Part shown: piece by piece, positions 45,470-58,600 of the stretch
Layout: each line of letters begins with the position of its first letter
Numbering within the stretch: position 1 is the stretch's first letter
Origin: Loripinus fragilis
Lineage: Eukaryota; Mollusca; Bivalvia; Lucinida; Lucinidae
Direction: 5' to 3'
NCBI GenBank assembly: GCA_964019695.1
Contig: OZ026531.1
Location: forward strand, 6,891,701-6,955,700
Length of the DNA: 64,000 nt
The notes under the pieces: model-generated
What the model was told of the DNA's origin: nothing
Databases searched by the model: none
Seen by the model: only the letters and a program-made list of their open reading frames with translations
Position numbers and translations under genes: made by a program

Positions 45470-47145
45470 CCTGAAGCGCTCTCCTTATCCCCTCAATAAT
45501 GTTAAAATAGGCCAAGGTCAACTTCAGCATATTATTTAAACATACTTTTTACCATATATGGGCATGGTGACTATTTTGGTCAAGTGACCTAAAAGAAATA
45601 TTATATTGTTTTATTTTTTTTGTACTGAATACTCCATATGAAATTTGAATTCAATGATTTCTGAGAAAAAGATGTTTAGATACGTGTGTGAGAGTCTAAA
45701 ATGAGTGGCCTTGCATGACCTTTGGTGTTTATATAAAACCAGTGTTTCATTAGGTTTAACAGTCCTCGCAAGTATTATGATTTGCGCTTAAACAGTTATA
45801 GAAAAATGAAAATTTCAATATTTTTTCCAATATAAATGCATTAGGAATCAAATTTGGCCTTGCCGTAAAAAAGATCAAGGTCAACCCATGTTTCATCATT
45901 TGTGCAAACCTGGTAGGGCCCACATCCTAAATGCTACATACCAAGTCCCAAGCCATATGGCCTTTGGGTTCCAAAAAAAGGAGATAAAGGTTTTTTACCG
46001 TATATGGGCATGGCGGCCATTTTGGTCATGTGACCATCAACATTCGTTATAAATTTACTCCCCTAAACTTAAGGAGTCTCCATATTAAATTTGAGTTCAA
46101 TTGGCCTAGTGCACGGTTTCTGATAAACTATGTTTTAGTATATTAATGGGCCAATATATTCCAATATGAGCGACATTGGTTGAAAGGTCAATGGCCAACC
46201 TTGACCTGTGGAACTTATTAATAGCCATTGTCTCATTAGGTTTAACATATAAAGTGAAAGTAATGACTTTGGCTTCAACAGTATTAAAAAAATCAACTTT
46301 TCCAAATTTTTCCAATTTAAAAGCATTAGGAAGCAAATTTGACCTTGATGTTTAGTAGGTCAAGGTCAACCTATGATCATCATTTAAACAAAGTTGGTAG
46401 GCCTCACATCCAAAATGTTACATACCAAGTCCAAAGGTCATCAGCCTTCTGGTTCTGCAGAAGAAGATTTCGAAAAGTTTTCATAACATGTGGGTATGTC
46501 GGCTATCTTGATCATTTGACCAGAACAATTTGTATAATGCTGGCTAACTTATCATAAGGAGTCTTCGTATGAAATTTGAGTTCAATTGGCCTAATGGTTT
46601 CTGAGAAAACTATGTTTTAAAATATTGATGGGACACCAATATGACGGCCTTGGCGGAAAGGTCAAAGGTCAACATTGACCTTTGGAACTTATTTATAGTC
46701 GTTGTCACTTTCGGTTGAACATATCTATAGTTTTTATAATGACTTTGGCTTCAACAGCTTTAAAAAACCTCATCTTTTCACATGCATTCCCATTAATATG
46801 CATTAGGAAGCAAATACATTGACGTTAAGAAGGTAAGGTCAACCTAGGGCTGTCATTTCAACAAACTAAGTAGGCCTCACATCCCCAGTGCAACATACCA
46901 AGTCTCAAAGTCATTGGCCTTCTGTTTCTTGAGAAGAAGATTTTTAAAGGGTTTTAACCATATATGGGCGTGGTGACCATCTCGGTCATGTGACCAGGAC
47001 CATATGAAATTTGAGTTCAATTGGCCCAGTGGTTTCAGAGGAGAAGATGTTTGAAAATGTTGATGGACGGACGACGGACGGCCGGCCGACGGAGTCATTG
47101 GTATACTAATAGTTCACCTCAGAGCCTTCGGCTCAGGTGGGCTGA
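45470..47145. mobile_element. Probable non-autonomous Helitron-like element, right part
   Basis: Three degenerate units of about 500 bp share ttcaattggcctagtg, tttctgag..aga, cattaggaagcaaattt and caaggtcaacct. The right end has a ggacggacgacggacggccg run, a hairpin at 47115-47139 (cacctcagagccttcggctc) and CTGA at 47142-47145. A 3' hairpin followed by CTRR is the Helitron signature. No helicase is present. Confidence 0.6.
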
Positions 47146-48660
47146 AATGAAAGAGATATGGAGCTAATACCTGCGATTTTGTTTATCTCCGCATCGGCGA
47201 ACAGCCAAGGTTCAGACCAGCCTGTGCATCCACACAATCTCGCCAGAGCCTTCGCTATTCGCGTACACAAAGAACGCGAATAGAGAAAGGGCTCCGGGCT
47301 CAGGGCTCGGACCAAAATTTAGACCTATATCCTAACTAGATATTGGCAATTATATAACTCTTTCCTTTTGTATTTGCAAACAATTGGACCCAGATCAGGA
47401 ACGACAGAACGTCGGTCCTAATCTGGATCCAAACCGTTTGGTGCTCTGACAGTGTCTCTGAAAGAATGGTTTGAAAAGTTAATTTTGAAAAAAAAGTCCA
47501 CAGACGACAACAAAAACATGAAAAATTACCCAGCATCATGCAAATAGATAATTACCCAACAACAATGAAAATTCTGATATAATACGGATAGACACATAGA
47601 AAGAAAAACATCAAAGAAAGGGAAATTCATAGCACCAATTAACTCATGCAGACAGCTGGAATGTAATAAATTAAATGTTCTACCTAGCTTCTTGACTTAA
47701 ACGTCTTTGAAAAGAATAGAACAGAACCCGCACGTGCTTCTAAACAAACCCATTAGAAAAGCAATTGAGAGGTCGAAACACTTACAGTATATTTCCAAGT
47801 CAAATTCCTTCTATTAATATATTCCAAACAGAAAGTAGAAATGGAATGTTTTAAGTTCCTCCAGTGACCTTGAAACTCGAGAAAAGAGAGCTGGGAGAAG
47901 AAAGCTATAATCCAACCATAATGACGAGCGATAATTGTGCTGCCTATCAGATTGCCAGCTCTTCTGTTCTAAGGGGTACCCCACGGGGTATTGATTGAGG
48001 AATCATGTGTTTCTTGAGCTGATGTTGCTCGTTCTAACAATGCCTGGCAGTAACTGTGCGTGACACTTGAAAAGGGCAATGGTGCCATATAATAGCTTCA
48101 GTCAATGCATTGGGCAGCCTGCTCAGATCTGACCAGCGATTGTGCTGTTTTCCATGATTCCATTTGCAGAAAATGTGTACCTTGCTAGGAAATATTTATG
48201 TTTCTTATTAACATGATTATCTAAAGCATGTTTTCGTAATACTGAGAAAAATACCGTTTTCATGCGAGAAGTTTTGTTTATGAATGCTGCAGTTGTAGAT
48301 ATACCATAACTTGACCATGTAGAAGTCGAGCCGTATACTTCATGTACGTGTGTAAGTGTCGAAATACATGTATACATTGATATATTGCTGTATTCTGATC
48401 TATTGTGATTCTATATTGTTCTTGGCTTTAACGACCTACTCAACAGCATGAGCGTGTTTTCGACTATTTCATCAGTAAACTGTGAAAGTTTACACATGAA
48501 GTAAGTTCTTAATGCCAAATGTCTGCATTTGTCCAAAATTATCGATTTTTATCACAATATTTCAAATAAGCATTTAGTATCGTAAAAAAAGAGAAAATGG
48601 TACAAAATCAGACATCCTTTTGACGCCGAAACATAATGACTTTTATTCGTTTTTGTTAAA
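47146..48660. other. No recognised feature
   Basis: AT-rich sequence with a GAATAGAGAAAGGGCTC-like short inverted segment near 47230-47300. No convincing exon or RNA gene. Confidence 0.5.
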
Positions 48661-48673
48661 TATTTCAACCTTA

Positions 48674-48675
<2 letters not shown>

Positions 48676-48715
<40 letters not shown>

Positions 48716-48716
48716 G

Positions 48717-48800
<84 letters not shown>
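48676..48800. repeat. TTA microsatellite
   Basis: About 40 att/tta units interrupted once (atgttt). Long poly-Asn, poly-Tyr and poly-Ile reading frames over it are artefacts. Confidence 0.97.
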
Positions 48801-49053
48801 AAATACCAATTTGTTTCAATTGCAAAATAAGAATAATTCAAAGAGTAATTTTTAACAGTACCCCTCTTTTCAGGAATCAAACCTTTTCACTTTAATGATG
48901 TCAAACAATTTTCTTGAATAAAACTGGATGGAATATTCGATCAATATAATAGTATTAAGTGGTCAACATCCTCGCAGATGTCTTACAGTTAGTATACCAG
49001 ACTTACAGATAAGAGGAATGATTCCTCATTATTTTACTCCCCACTCAACCAAT

Positions 49054-49125
49054 TCATATGTTCTGGGTACTCAAGAGAACCGTCTCGTTGAGACGGTTCT
49101 CTTGAGCGCCCAAAACATATGTTAA
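49054..49125. repeat. Palindrome around gaaccgtctc
   Basis: catatgttctgggtactcaa and a complementary arm around gtctcgttgagac. Half-arms of the same family recur at about 4940-5020, 13040-13090, 27490-27540, 38230-38280 and 52155-52220. Confidence 0.8.
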
Positions 49126-49860
49126 GGCTAATTAATTAGATTTAATAGCAGATATACGCTGGGAATATTTGCTTATCTGGAACATTGCTGCATGTTGCAT
49201 GTGCTTCCATAGGACTCCCGTCAAGGGCACCACGTGTTATTAATTAGCGGCAATTAAGTGCTTATCTGAGGATTATTAACACCTAAGGTTACACGTTGCT
49301 TCCAGCCGAATGCATGCAAACCGTTCCTCGGGAAAACAACATTACAATATGTTCGTATTAATCTGTGTAGTTTTTGCATTGCTGTGCAGGTTAATCAGAG
49401 TCTTTATATCCCATCGGTTCGCACAATCTTAAACTCGGCCCGGAACGCAAAAAGTCGGCATAGCTGATCAGGTTCTGCGGTTTGTGTTATTGTTGTTTAC
49501 AGTGTGCTTTCTACCATCCAACGCCTAAACACAGAAAATATATTTTTATGCAAATGCTACTCTTTATTCTGAAAAGGAGAACTCCCGAAAATCAGTTGTC
49601 GTTTAGACGGCGGACCGGACCGGACCGATAGACAAACAAATGGGTACGAATGTTTATGGACTGCCCGAGGATCAGGCCCTGGGATCGCGGGATTGATAAT
49701 GTCCGGATTTTTATTTTGACGAGGAAACATATAATTAAAAAAATCGCCAGGTGACATAATCGCATGAAATATTACCCAGCATGCAAATAAATAAATTTTA
49801 ACTCATTATCATCAGTCTGGGCAGGCACTAAAACAAAATAAGTTATCGAAAAGCAAAACA

Positions 49861-50157
49861 CATGCGCGGATCCAGCAAGTTTTTTTAGAGGGTCTCCAAC
49901 TTTGATAACGTTTTTTTAGTTTGATGAGGGAATGAGATGATCCACATACCACTATTAGCGGGTCATCATCTGCCCGCCAGCGAAACGCCATTTAAATGGT
50001 GTTTCGCTGGCATGCCGATGATGGCCCAACATTGAATGCTGGCTTGGTAGCTTTGTGCTTTTTCAGGGGATCCGGACTAGTATTACCAAGAAACCCTATA
50101 TTATTGTGATTTTTCAGGTGGAGTCCGGATCCCCTGTTCCCCTCTGGAGCCGCGCAT
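49861..50157. mobile_element. MITE, second copy of the 26208 family
   Basis: Starts catgcgcggatccagcaag and ends ctctggagccgcgcat; the centre is cgccagcgaaacgccattta and its complement. Confidence 0.8.
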
Positions 50158-50499
50158 AATGCATATAGATATTAAAATTTTTAAGTTATCATTACCAGTC
50201 ATGGCAAGTACTAAAACAAAGTTGATCGAAACGCAAAATACGTTGCACAGATTCTCGAAGCAATATACATTGCATCGAGACAGATTGAAGAAAGAAGAGG
50301 CTCCAGAAGCTAAATGTCAGATTAAATATGTCAGATTAATAAAGCATCCTATATAAATAGACATATAAATATAAATAAAAAGATTTTCTCGAACTACTAA
50401 TTACTAGCACATGGTATTGCGTCATTTTATGAAATGTTCATATGGATAATCTCTATTTAGTGTTTTCAGCCAGTACTTTGTTTGCTTGTTTGTTTCGTT

Positions 50500-50645
50500 G
50501 GAGTTGATGTGAGTTGAACCAGCACTAAACAGAGGATCAAAACTATTGCTCAAGGGCATATCACGGTGTCTCCGGTAATGCTCGAACCATCGACCCATCG
50601 ATTACAAGTCGATCACTCTACCACCAAGGACTTAGCTCCTTAAAC
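50500..50645 (-). repeat. tRNA-Thr-derived SINE
   Basis: On the minus strand the sequence from 50645 downward reads like a tRNA: a box A-like ggtggtagagtga, an anticodon loop cttgtaa (anticodon TGT) and box B atggttcgagc. A non-tRNA body follows (ccttgagcaatagttttgat). The acceptor ends do not pair well, and the body identifies a SINE rather than a tRNA gene. Confidence 0.7.
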
Positions 50646-51177
50646 AGTATTCAAAACGAGGAAAATTGTATTAGATATGCATTTGGAACCCTATGAGACT
50701 GTGGCAAAACACGTACGGTTGTACAGAATTAGCAGGTCTAGACGGGGTACCGAAAATCGCTTATCATCTTAGTCTTTTAATCAATAATTTCGGTATTTAT
50801 TTTTAGGTCTGTTGCGGCAAACCAGGCTCAGGACTGTGGTGCACCTACTGTTAACCACCGAGCTAACCGCACTTTTACTTGGCTATGCCAAAGTGCATGG
50901 TCAGCTTCTTTATTCAGAGTATAGAGTTTTAACCCTACCCACCTGAGTGTGCAAAAAGGTTTCACTCTAAGGATGATTGTAGGATATAGCAAGGGATATT
51001 AATTACATGGTCATGCTAACATAAGAATGTCTGAATGGACCATTACAGAGTATTCATTGTAGGAATGTTGAGACCAGCTCATAAAACAAGCATATTTTGG
51101 CATCACTGTCCGCCATTTACTCTTTGATGTCAGAACCGAAAGATTCCGACGAGACACGAAAAGCATGTGCAAACAGA

Positions 51178-51215
51178 ATAGTCCCAGATCAGACTGCAGC
51201 AGTCTGATCTGGGAT
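51178..51215. repeat. Short palindrome
   Basis: agtcccagatcagactgc and its complement, about 18-bp arms. The rest of 50650-52300 shows no feature except the GAA run. Confidence 0.8.
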
Positions 51216-51472
51216 TATTTGTTTGCCCCCTTTTAGCAAATTATGTATTGATTACTAGGATGAATTAGTCGCTTCACCAATTGGAAGATTCCATTCTTAG
51301 AAAATCAGCAGTTAAAGGGATAACAGAACTATTGTTTCTACATGCACATGCGATATGTTGCCAGGTCAGCTTGATTGTCAAGTAGCCAGCTCGTTAGGTA
51401 CTAGTACACCAGCAGAGTACACACAACTTATTTCAACTCTTGTAGTATTGTATTGGTGAATTGTCAGTGCTG

Positions 51473-51514
51473 AAAGAAGAAGAAGAAGAAGAAGAAGAAG
51501 AAGAAGAAGAAGAA
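51473..51514. repeat. GAA microsatellite
   Basis: About 13 gaa/aga units. Confidence 0.95.
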
Positions 51515-52311
51515 CAGTGGTTGGCATTTCAACAGTTATTAGAAGGATAACACCAATATCTGAGAATTTTGACGCAAATAAAACTCTTGGTTTATTCACC
51601 AATTTAGTTTTTATGAGCATTTGAAATTTCATGTTCTGTTGAGCTGAGCATGAGAAAAGTTTACAACCTCTAAGCCAGGCGAGACGTTTGAAAGCAGACA
51701 AGATTAAACTTGACAAAACTCCCAGTAAGTTCAGGTGCAACCAAGAATCAGATCAGCCTGGGAGTAGATCTAATCATCAGAGACTTCGTTCGGTTTTAAT
51801 GGTTACGTATTTAGGGACGGCGGACAGCGACGGTTCAGGGTGTAAGCCCAGGCTGACGATAGTTTTCGCTGGGTTACAGGTAGTTTTGAGAGTTTCGCCA
51901 AGCACAGGCGCAAATAGTGCTGACATTATCCTAATGATGCTGTTATATAGCTTACGTTACTTGAGAAAAACGCCATTCCAGCGTCTGCGGATAACCTAGT
52001 CTCAGGTCAGCCTGCTAAATGTTCAGCCAATCAATAGCAGTACATGAAAGTGGACAGTGAAAACTCCTGATCTGATAGGTTGAGTGTACCAGACGTCCAT
52101 ATTAGAGGGGATAACTCAAGTTGTAGTTAATTTTCTTTAATAGTATTTAATCAAAACTTATGCTGTGCGTACTCAAAAGAATCGGTTTAATGAGAGACTC
52201 AGACGGTTCGTTTGAGCATAACTTGGTTATGTTGAGTGATGTTGCAAATGGACGTTAAACCATCTTATCTGAGCCTATAATGCTTGAGTCTTCTATTGTT
52301 TCATGCACCTA

Positions 52312-52507
52312 CAGTAAAACCTGTGTAAAAAGGCCACTCTAAAAAGACCACAAAATGGTTTCCAAGACCAATTATCGCATAAAGCAGGTCAAAAGTATTG
52401 CCAAGTGGAGCATTCTGCAATACTTTCGACCTTCATTAAGCTACCATTTGTCATAAAGATTTTTGTTTTGTCTGTTTTTGAGTGGCTGTTTTTCACAGGT
52501 TTCACTG
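52312..52507. mobile_element. MITE with TA target site, CAGTAAAACCTG family
   Basis: TA at 52310-52311 and 52508-52509; ends CAGTAAAACCTGTG and CACAGGTTTCACTG. The best-preserved of three copies. TA duplication again suggests a Tc1/mariner-class source. Confidence 0.85.
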
Positions 52508-52514
52508 TATACAC

Positions 52515-53780
52515 AAGACACAGATCATATAATAATATTATTAATATAGAACATATGGTATATGCCATTATTAAGGTCATAAAACTAGGTGAATCTTGCC
52601 AACAATACCAATGTATACTGAAACAATAAAGTTATGTCCGCTTGACGTTTATGTCTGCCAGTTCCAAATGTATGAACGCATTTCATTCAAATTTACACAG
52701 TACCAACTGTGATCATTTAGAAACGTTTGCAACTAAGATAGATTCTTTTGATAATCAGTAGAGCCGACGACAAAGCAGCGAACACGAGTACCCTTAAAAT
52801 CAAAAGTCACAACATCAATAGCTTGTGTGTCCGTCATAATCAGGAATTTTAAGCGCATTTAAACACCACTGAGCAAACTCTATATATGTTATGCTTGCTA
52901 GCTGTATGCATTGCTTTACGACCACAGCCATTAATCTATAACATGCTCTGACGTGGTAAAATATCTACCACGAGCGTGCGTGAAATCACTCAGCATTTTT
53001 GGTCCAGTATTTTTATTATCAACAGAATCGGACAAATTAATTTTTTTCGTCATCACAAGCATTTCAACATTAATTAAGACTAATCAGCATCAAACCAACT
53101 GATAATGGAAATTTTCTGATGATTTTGCAGTAAGGGATGGGGTATAAAACACAGATTTAGTAAACCTTTGATGCCCGAAATCAGCCATAGATTTTGTTGT
53201 TCTCTTTTGTGTAATTGTTGTCATAAACAAACACAACACATTAAAGCAAAAACGGTCTCAAAATAATGTCAGATTAAGGAGATTTGGAAGTTCTTAAATT
53301 GTTATTTGTTTAATTCAAAGGGAGATAATTTCAGTTTTTTTTTGTAAATTAAAGGTTTTGAACTGCACTGTCGCTCGTTCAATAAGCAGAATTGGAATTT
53401 TTAGATGTTTTTTCAGCGTCGGACGTTTCTGGCTGCCATTTAACGTAGGATGTGTCACGTTTTGATGATTAACTTCCTGATGATAATAGAATAAGCTGTG
53501 TGCACATTAGGTTCAATAACCCTTCATGAAAAGAAGATAAAATCAAATAATTACCAATTTTTGTGTGTCCTACGTTTGATAAACGTTTTGGTTTTATTTT
53601 TGTTGCGATATCTTAACAGGATTGATAGATACAGTAGCATGAAAATCGGACGTAACTTTTTTGTTTGAGTATATAATGTTCAGCAGAAGCTTACGACATG
53701 AGAACACTTGTGAGGCTGTTTTGATGCATGTACTAGACTGCACAGGTCTACATTGAAAACCAAAGCTTAAGTCTTTGCAC
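52515..53780. other. No recognised feature
   Basis: AT-rich unique-looking sequence. I see no exon, RNA gene or repeat that I can support. Confidence 0.5.
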
Positions 53781-53782
53781 GT

Positions 53783-53935
53783 GGAGCGCGGTGGCTGAGT
53801 GGTAGAGTGCTTAAGCCCAGACCGAGGGTTTGCAGGTTCGAGTCTCACCGGAGGTACTGCGTTGTGTCCTTGAGCAAGACACTCATCCTCTGTAAGTTAC
53901 GGTTCAACGTACAGGCTACTGCAAAAGTTCCTTAT
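53783..53935 (+). repeat. tRNA-derived SINE
   Basis: Starts ggagcgcggtggctgagtgg with a box A (tggctgagtggtagagtgc) and box B (ggttcgagtctc). A conserved-looking middle (tgtgtccttgagcaagacac) follows, of a kind seen in several metazoan SINE groups. The tRNA part is not foldable into a full cloverleaf by eye. Confidence 0.75.
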
Positions 53936-54092
53936 GGTACCGTATGGGAAAGCAATATCTCAACATTCGATGATCTCTCTTGAATGTGTGCAATCTTTCA
54001 TTACGCACGTATACGTACTGTGCTTAATGTCAGCTACGCCTATGCGGCCGCCGGCAACGAAAGAGTCAAATAGAGGACTATTGATTATAATT

Positions 54093-54303
54093 GAGCTTCA
54101 ACATGAGATTTCCAACAATGTGGTATGTGCGACCAGCAAATACTCAGATCAGAGCCTTTGCTAGTCGCTTGAAAGTTCTATGGCTATAAAGCTACTGACT
54201 GAACACAATTTGGAGTTTCTAAGCATAAAAAGAGGCTGCACAGGTTCCTCTTAGTATACACTTGTAAAAATGTCACATTGTTAGAAATCACATGTCGCGG
54301 CTC
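54093..54303. mobile_element. MITE, GAGC..GCTC family
   Basis: Starts gagcttcaacatgagatttc and ends catgtcgcggctc. Confidence 0.8.
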
Positions 54304-54309
54304 AAATTA

Positions 54310-55480
54310 TTATCTTCTTTCGTATAAAATGTGCTTTTAGTCGTGTGTGTAGATGGTTTACCTCTCAGTTGACATGTCGGGACGTGTTCCAATCCTCATT
54401 GGTTGAACAGGTCATCTAAAGATCCCAAGACTAACACTCTACCATTAAATATGCTGTTGGATGGTATGTTGAGGAGATAACTGTATTCGGTATATTGTCG
54501 AATATACCGTCGGGAATTTAGGTTTTAAACGACGAGTGTTTGGGGTCACATTCTTATGTTCCCAAAAACGATTGATAATATATACTACAATGTACGTTGC
54601 GCCTACAGCTGAATAAAACCACTTGCTTGCCAATGAAATTGACGGCGGGTTTCCGAAGACTATTGCGACATGCGATTGAATAGCGTCTCCATTTGCGGCA
54701 GTTTTAACTGTTGCAAATGTTTGACGTTATCCAACCGCATGACGCATAACATTTGTAAGTGCATAAGTTTGTTGGTTTGCATGTTGTTATTTATTATATA
54801 ACTAACATAAAGACTGATTTTCATTGGCTTAGAGCGCTCACGTGGCCAGTCAATATATTGTCATATTCACTGGCTGGCGCGTGCTTGCTGGTGAATATAA
54901 GTTACTAAAATTAGATTGCTTGTGTTTTTTTACCTGTAATCCTATCGTAGTTATCGAGAACGCAACAAATCACGCACTGGAGCTGATCTATTTCGATTTT
55001 ATTGCACAATAAACGACGAAAACAAATTTGAACTCTTCAGCTTCTTCCACCTTTCCGCCTGTGCACTGAAGAACTCCCGCCAATACTTAGACCACGTCGC
55101 ATAAGTTTACATGTATTTATAACGTCTTTCAAGCGTAAAAACGACGTTACACCGTCTAACGCCATGAATGACGTCATTTACCAGTAACAAATGACGTCAG
55201 CTATCTTACATTTTCCCTGGGCTTTCAAAGCTGTGAATTATTGTTTGATATATCACATTGTTTTAACATTGGCTCTACAGGCGAGGCGTGTTAGAACTCT
55301 TGTTAGTAAATGCTGAATGATTACACTCATGCACAACATATATAAAATAGTAAAAGGGTGGTCTTATCTAGGTTTGCACTGTTTCTGCTAAATACTTGAC
55401 TGTCCCAAAACTTGTATATAAGTTCAGTATTTTTTCCAGGTGCAATGATACCTGTACATCTTTCTCTAAATGTTATATAA
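54310..55480. other. No recognised feature
   Basis: Contains a few TGACGTCA-like sites (around 55160-55200) but no exon or RNA gene that I can support. Confidence 0.45.
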
Positions 55481-55486
55481 TAAAAC

Positions 55487-55628
55487 AGTTATTGACTAAT
55501 GAGGCATTGGATATGATGTGATATCGACCAGAGAATACCAATATTGACCTCGGCTCCGCCTCGGTCAATATTGATATTATCTGGTCGATATCACATCATA
55601 TCCAATGCCTCATTAGTCAATAATTGTA
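55487..55628. repeat. Long near-perfect palindrome beside the minisatellite
   Basis: Arms of about 65 bp (cagttattgactaatgaggc and complement) around ctcggctccgcctcgg. It ends a few bases before the first minisatellite unit. Confidence 0.9.
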
Positions 55629-55633
55629 TAATG

Positions 55634-58600
55634 TTGATGGACGCCATATTATAGGTTGATACGATGTTGATAAGGCTGTTGATTAGTAAGTTGTTGTTTG
55701 GTATGTTGCTGGATGTATTGCTGTTGGTTGGTATGTTGATGGTTGACATGTTGTTGTATGTTGATGGATGCTATATAATATGTTGGTACGATGTTGGTTA
55801 TGCTGTTTATTAGTATGTTGTTGTTTGGTTTGTTGCTGGATGTTGTGTTGCTGGTTGACATGTTGTCGTATGTTGATGGATGCCATATTATAGGTTGGTA
55901 CGATATGCTGTTGATAAGTATGTTGTTGTTTGGTTTCTTGCTGGATGTTATGCTGTTGATTGGTATGTTGATGGTTGGTATGTTGTTGGTTGATATGTTG
56001 CTGTATGTTGATGGATGCCAGATTATATGTTGATACGATGTTGGTTAGGCTGTTGATTAGTATGTTGTTATTTGGTATGTTGCTGGATGTTAAGTTGTTG
56101 GTTGGTATGTTGGTATGTTGATGGTTGACATGTTGTATGTTGATTGAGGCCATATTATAGGTAAATACGATGTCGATAAGTCTGTTGATTAGTATGTTGT
56201 TTTTTGGTTTGTTGCTGGATGTTATGCTTTTGGTTTGTATGTTGTTGGTTGTTGTATGTTGATGGATGCCATACTATAGGTTGGTACGATATTGGTTAGG
56301 CTGTTGATTTGTATGTTGTTGTTTGGTTTGATGCTGGATGTTATGTTGTTGATTGGTATGTATATGGTTGACATGTTGTTGAATTGTTGATGGATGCCAT
56401 ATTATAGGTTGGTACGATGTTGGTTTGGCTGTTGATTAGTATGTTGTTTTTTGGTATATTTCTGGATACTATGTTGTTGATTGGTATGTTGACGGTTGAC
56501 ATGTTGTTGTATGTTGTTGTATACAATATTATAGGTTGGTACGATGTTCGTTGGGCTGTTGATTAGTATGTTGTTGTTTGGTATGTTGCTTGTTGTTATG
56601 ATGTTGATTGGTATGTTGATGGTCAACATGTTGTTGTATGTTGATGGATGCCTTATTATAGGTTGGTACGATGTTGGTTATGCTGTTGATTAGTATGTGG
56701 TTATTTGGTATGTTGCTGGATGTTATGATGTTGGTTGGTTGACATGTTGTTGTTTGTTGACGGATGTGATAGTAGAGGCTGGTACGATATGGGTTGGGCT
56801 GTTGATTAGTATGTTGTTGATTGGTATGCTGCTGGATGATATGTTGTTGATTGGTATGTTGATTGCTGACATGTTGTTGTATGTTGATGGATGTCATATT
56901 ATAGGTTGGTACGATGTTGGTTATGCTGTTGATTAGTATGTTGTTGTTTGGTATGTTGCTTCCTGTTATGCTGTTGATTGGTATGTTGACGGTTGACATG
57001 TTGTTGTATGTTGATGGATGCCATATTATAGGTTGGTACGATGTTGGTTAGGCTGTTAATTAGTATGTTGTTGTTTGGTATGTTGCTTTCTGTTATGCTG
57101 TTGATTGGTATGTAGACGGTTGATATGTTGTTGTATGTTGATGAATGCCATATTATAGGTTAGTAAGATGTTGGTTAGGCTGTTGATAAGTATGTTGTTG
57201 GTTGGTTTATTGCTGCTTGTTATGCTGTTGGTTGGTATGTTGATAGTTGGCATGTTGTTGTATGTTGATGGATGCCATATTGTAAGTTCGTACGATGTTG
57301 ATAAGGCTGTTGATTAGTGTGTTGTTGTTTGATATGTTGCTCGATGTTATGCTGTTGATTGTATGTCGATGGTTGCCTTTTACTGGTCGGTGTGTTTTTG
57401 GCTATGCTGTTGTTTGCTATTCTTGAGTTTTGTATGTTGCTGTTCGATATGTTGTTGGTTTGTATGTTATTGGTTGAATTATTGTTGGTTGTCGTGTTGC
57501 TCATTGGTATGGTGTTGGTTATGCTGTCATTTGGTATGTTGTACTTTACCATGTTGCGGTCGATATGTTTTTGGTTTATTAGTTGTTGGCTGTTATTTTG
57601 TTGGTTGTTACGTTGCTCGTTAGTATGTGTTGATTATGACATTGTTTGGCTATTAGCAGGTCAATATGTTGTTGGTTTGTTTTTTGTTGGCTGACATGTT
57701 GTTGTTTGTCATGTTGCTGGTTGACATGTTGGTTTGTTTGATCTTAGATGGCAAATAATGGCTGGTATGAAGTTGGTTTGTATGTTGTTGTCTGGTTTGT
57801 TGCCGTATAGCATGCTGCTAGAAGGTATTTTGCTGGTTGTTGTACTGTGGATTGACATGTTTTTGGTATACTTGTTGTTGAATTTCATATTTATGTTGGT
57901 TAGCATTGTGTTGGTCAGCATGTCTATTGGTAGGTTTTGTTATTTGCATATGGGTGGTTGGTATGTTGCTAAATGACATGTTGTTCTTTTATATGCATAT
58001 GTGTGGCATATTATTTGATTGTATGATGTTGTTTGACATGCTATTGGTTGGTATGTGTTGGTTGCTATAGTGATGTTTGTCAAGTAAATGACAAGTTGGT
58101 TTTGGCTGGCATGGTTTAAGGTATGTTATCGGTAGGTTTGCTGTTGGTCGATATGCTGTTTGGTTTTATTTTGTTGGTTGGCATGTTGTAAGTTGACAAG
58201 TTGCTGGCTTGTTAAAAAAGCATTAAAATATAAAATATAGTGTGCGCCAGCAGGTTTATAGGTGTGTTGTTTGTTGGCATGCTATTGGTTGGTATATTTC
58301 TGATTTACATGCAGTTAGATTTTATATTATTGGTTAACATGTTGGTTTGTATAGTTAACGTTATCAAATAATGGCTTTGTGGAGTTTGTTATTATGTTGT
58401 TTGCTTATTTGTCGTTGGTTGGCATGATACGAGTTGTTATGTTGTTGTTTAACATGTTGATAGTTGAAATGATGTTGGTTTATGAAAATGGTTGCCGCAT
58501 TACATGTTGTAATGGGCATAATTATGCTGTCATTGGTATGTTGTTGGTTTGTTACTAGCCGATATATTGTTGGTTAGTATGCTATTAGTTGCAATATTGT

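Noticed and set aside
48552..48895. Poly-Asn, poly-Tyr and poly-Ile open frames
   Set aside because: They translate the TTA microsatellite; the same holds for 33449-33750.
50565..50645. Functional tRNA-Thr gene (minus strand)
   Set aside because: Anticodon TGT and box B are seen, but the acceptor stem is poor and the sequence continues into a SINE body shared elsewhere.
51378..51999. Open frames of about 100-120 aa on both strands
   Set aside because: They cross a GAA microsatellite or have no recognisable domain, no suitable splice sites and no phase match with the main gene.
53783..53857. Functional tRNA gene
   Set aside because: Box A and box B are present but the acceptor and anticodon stems do not pair and a SINE body follows.
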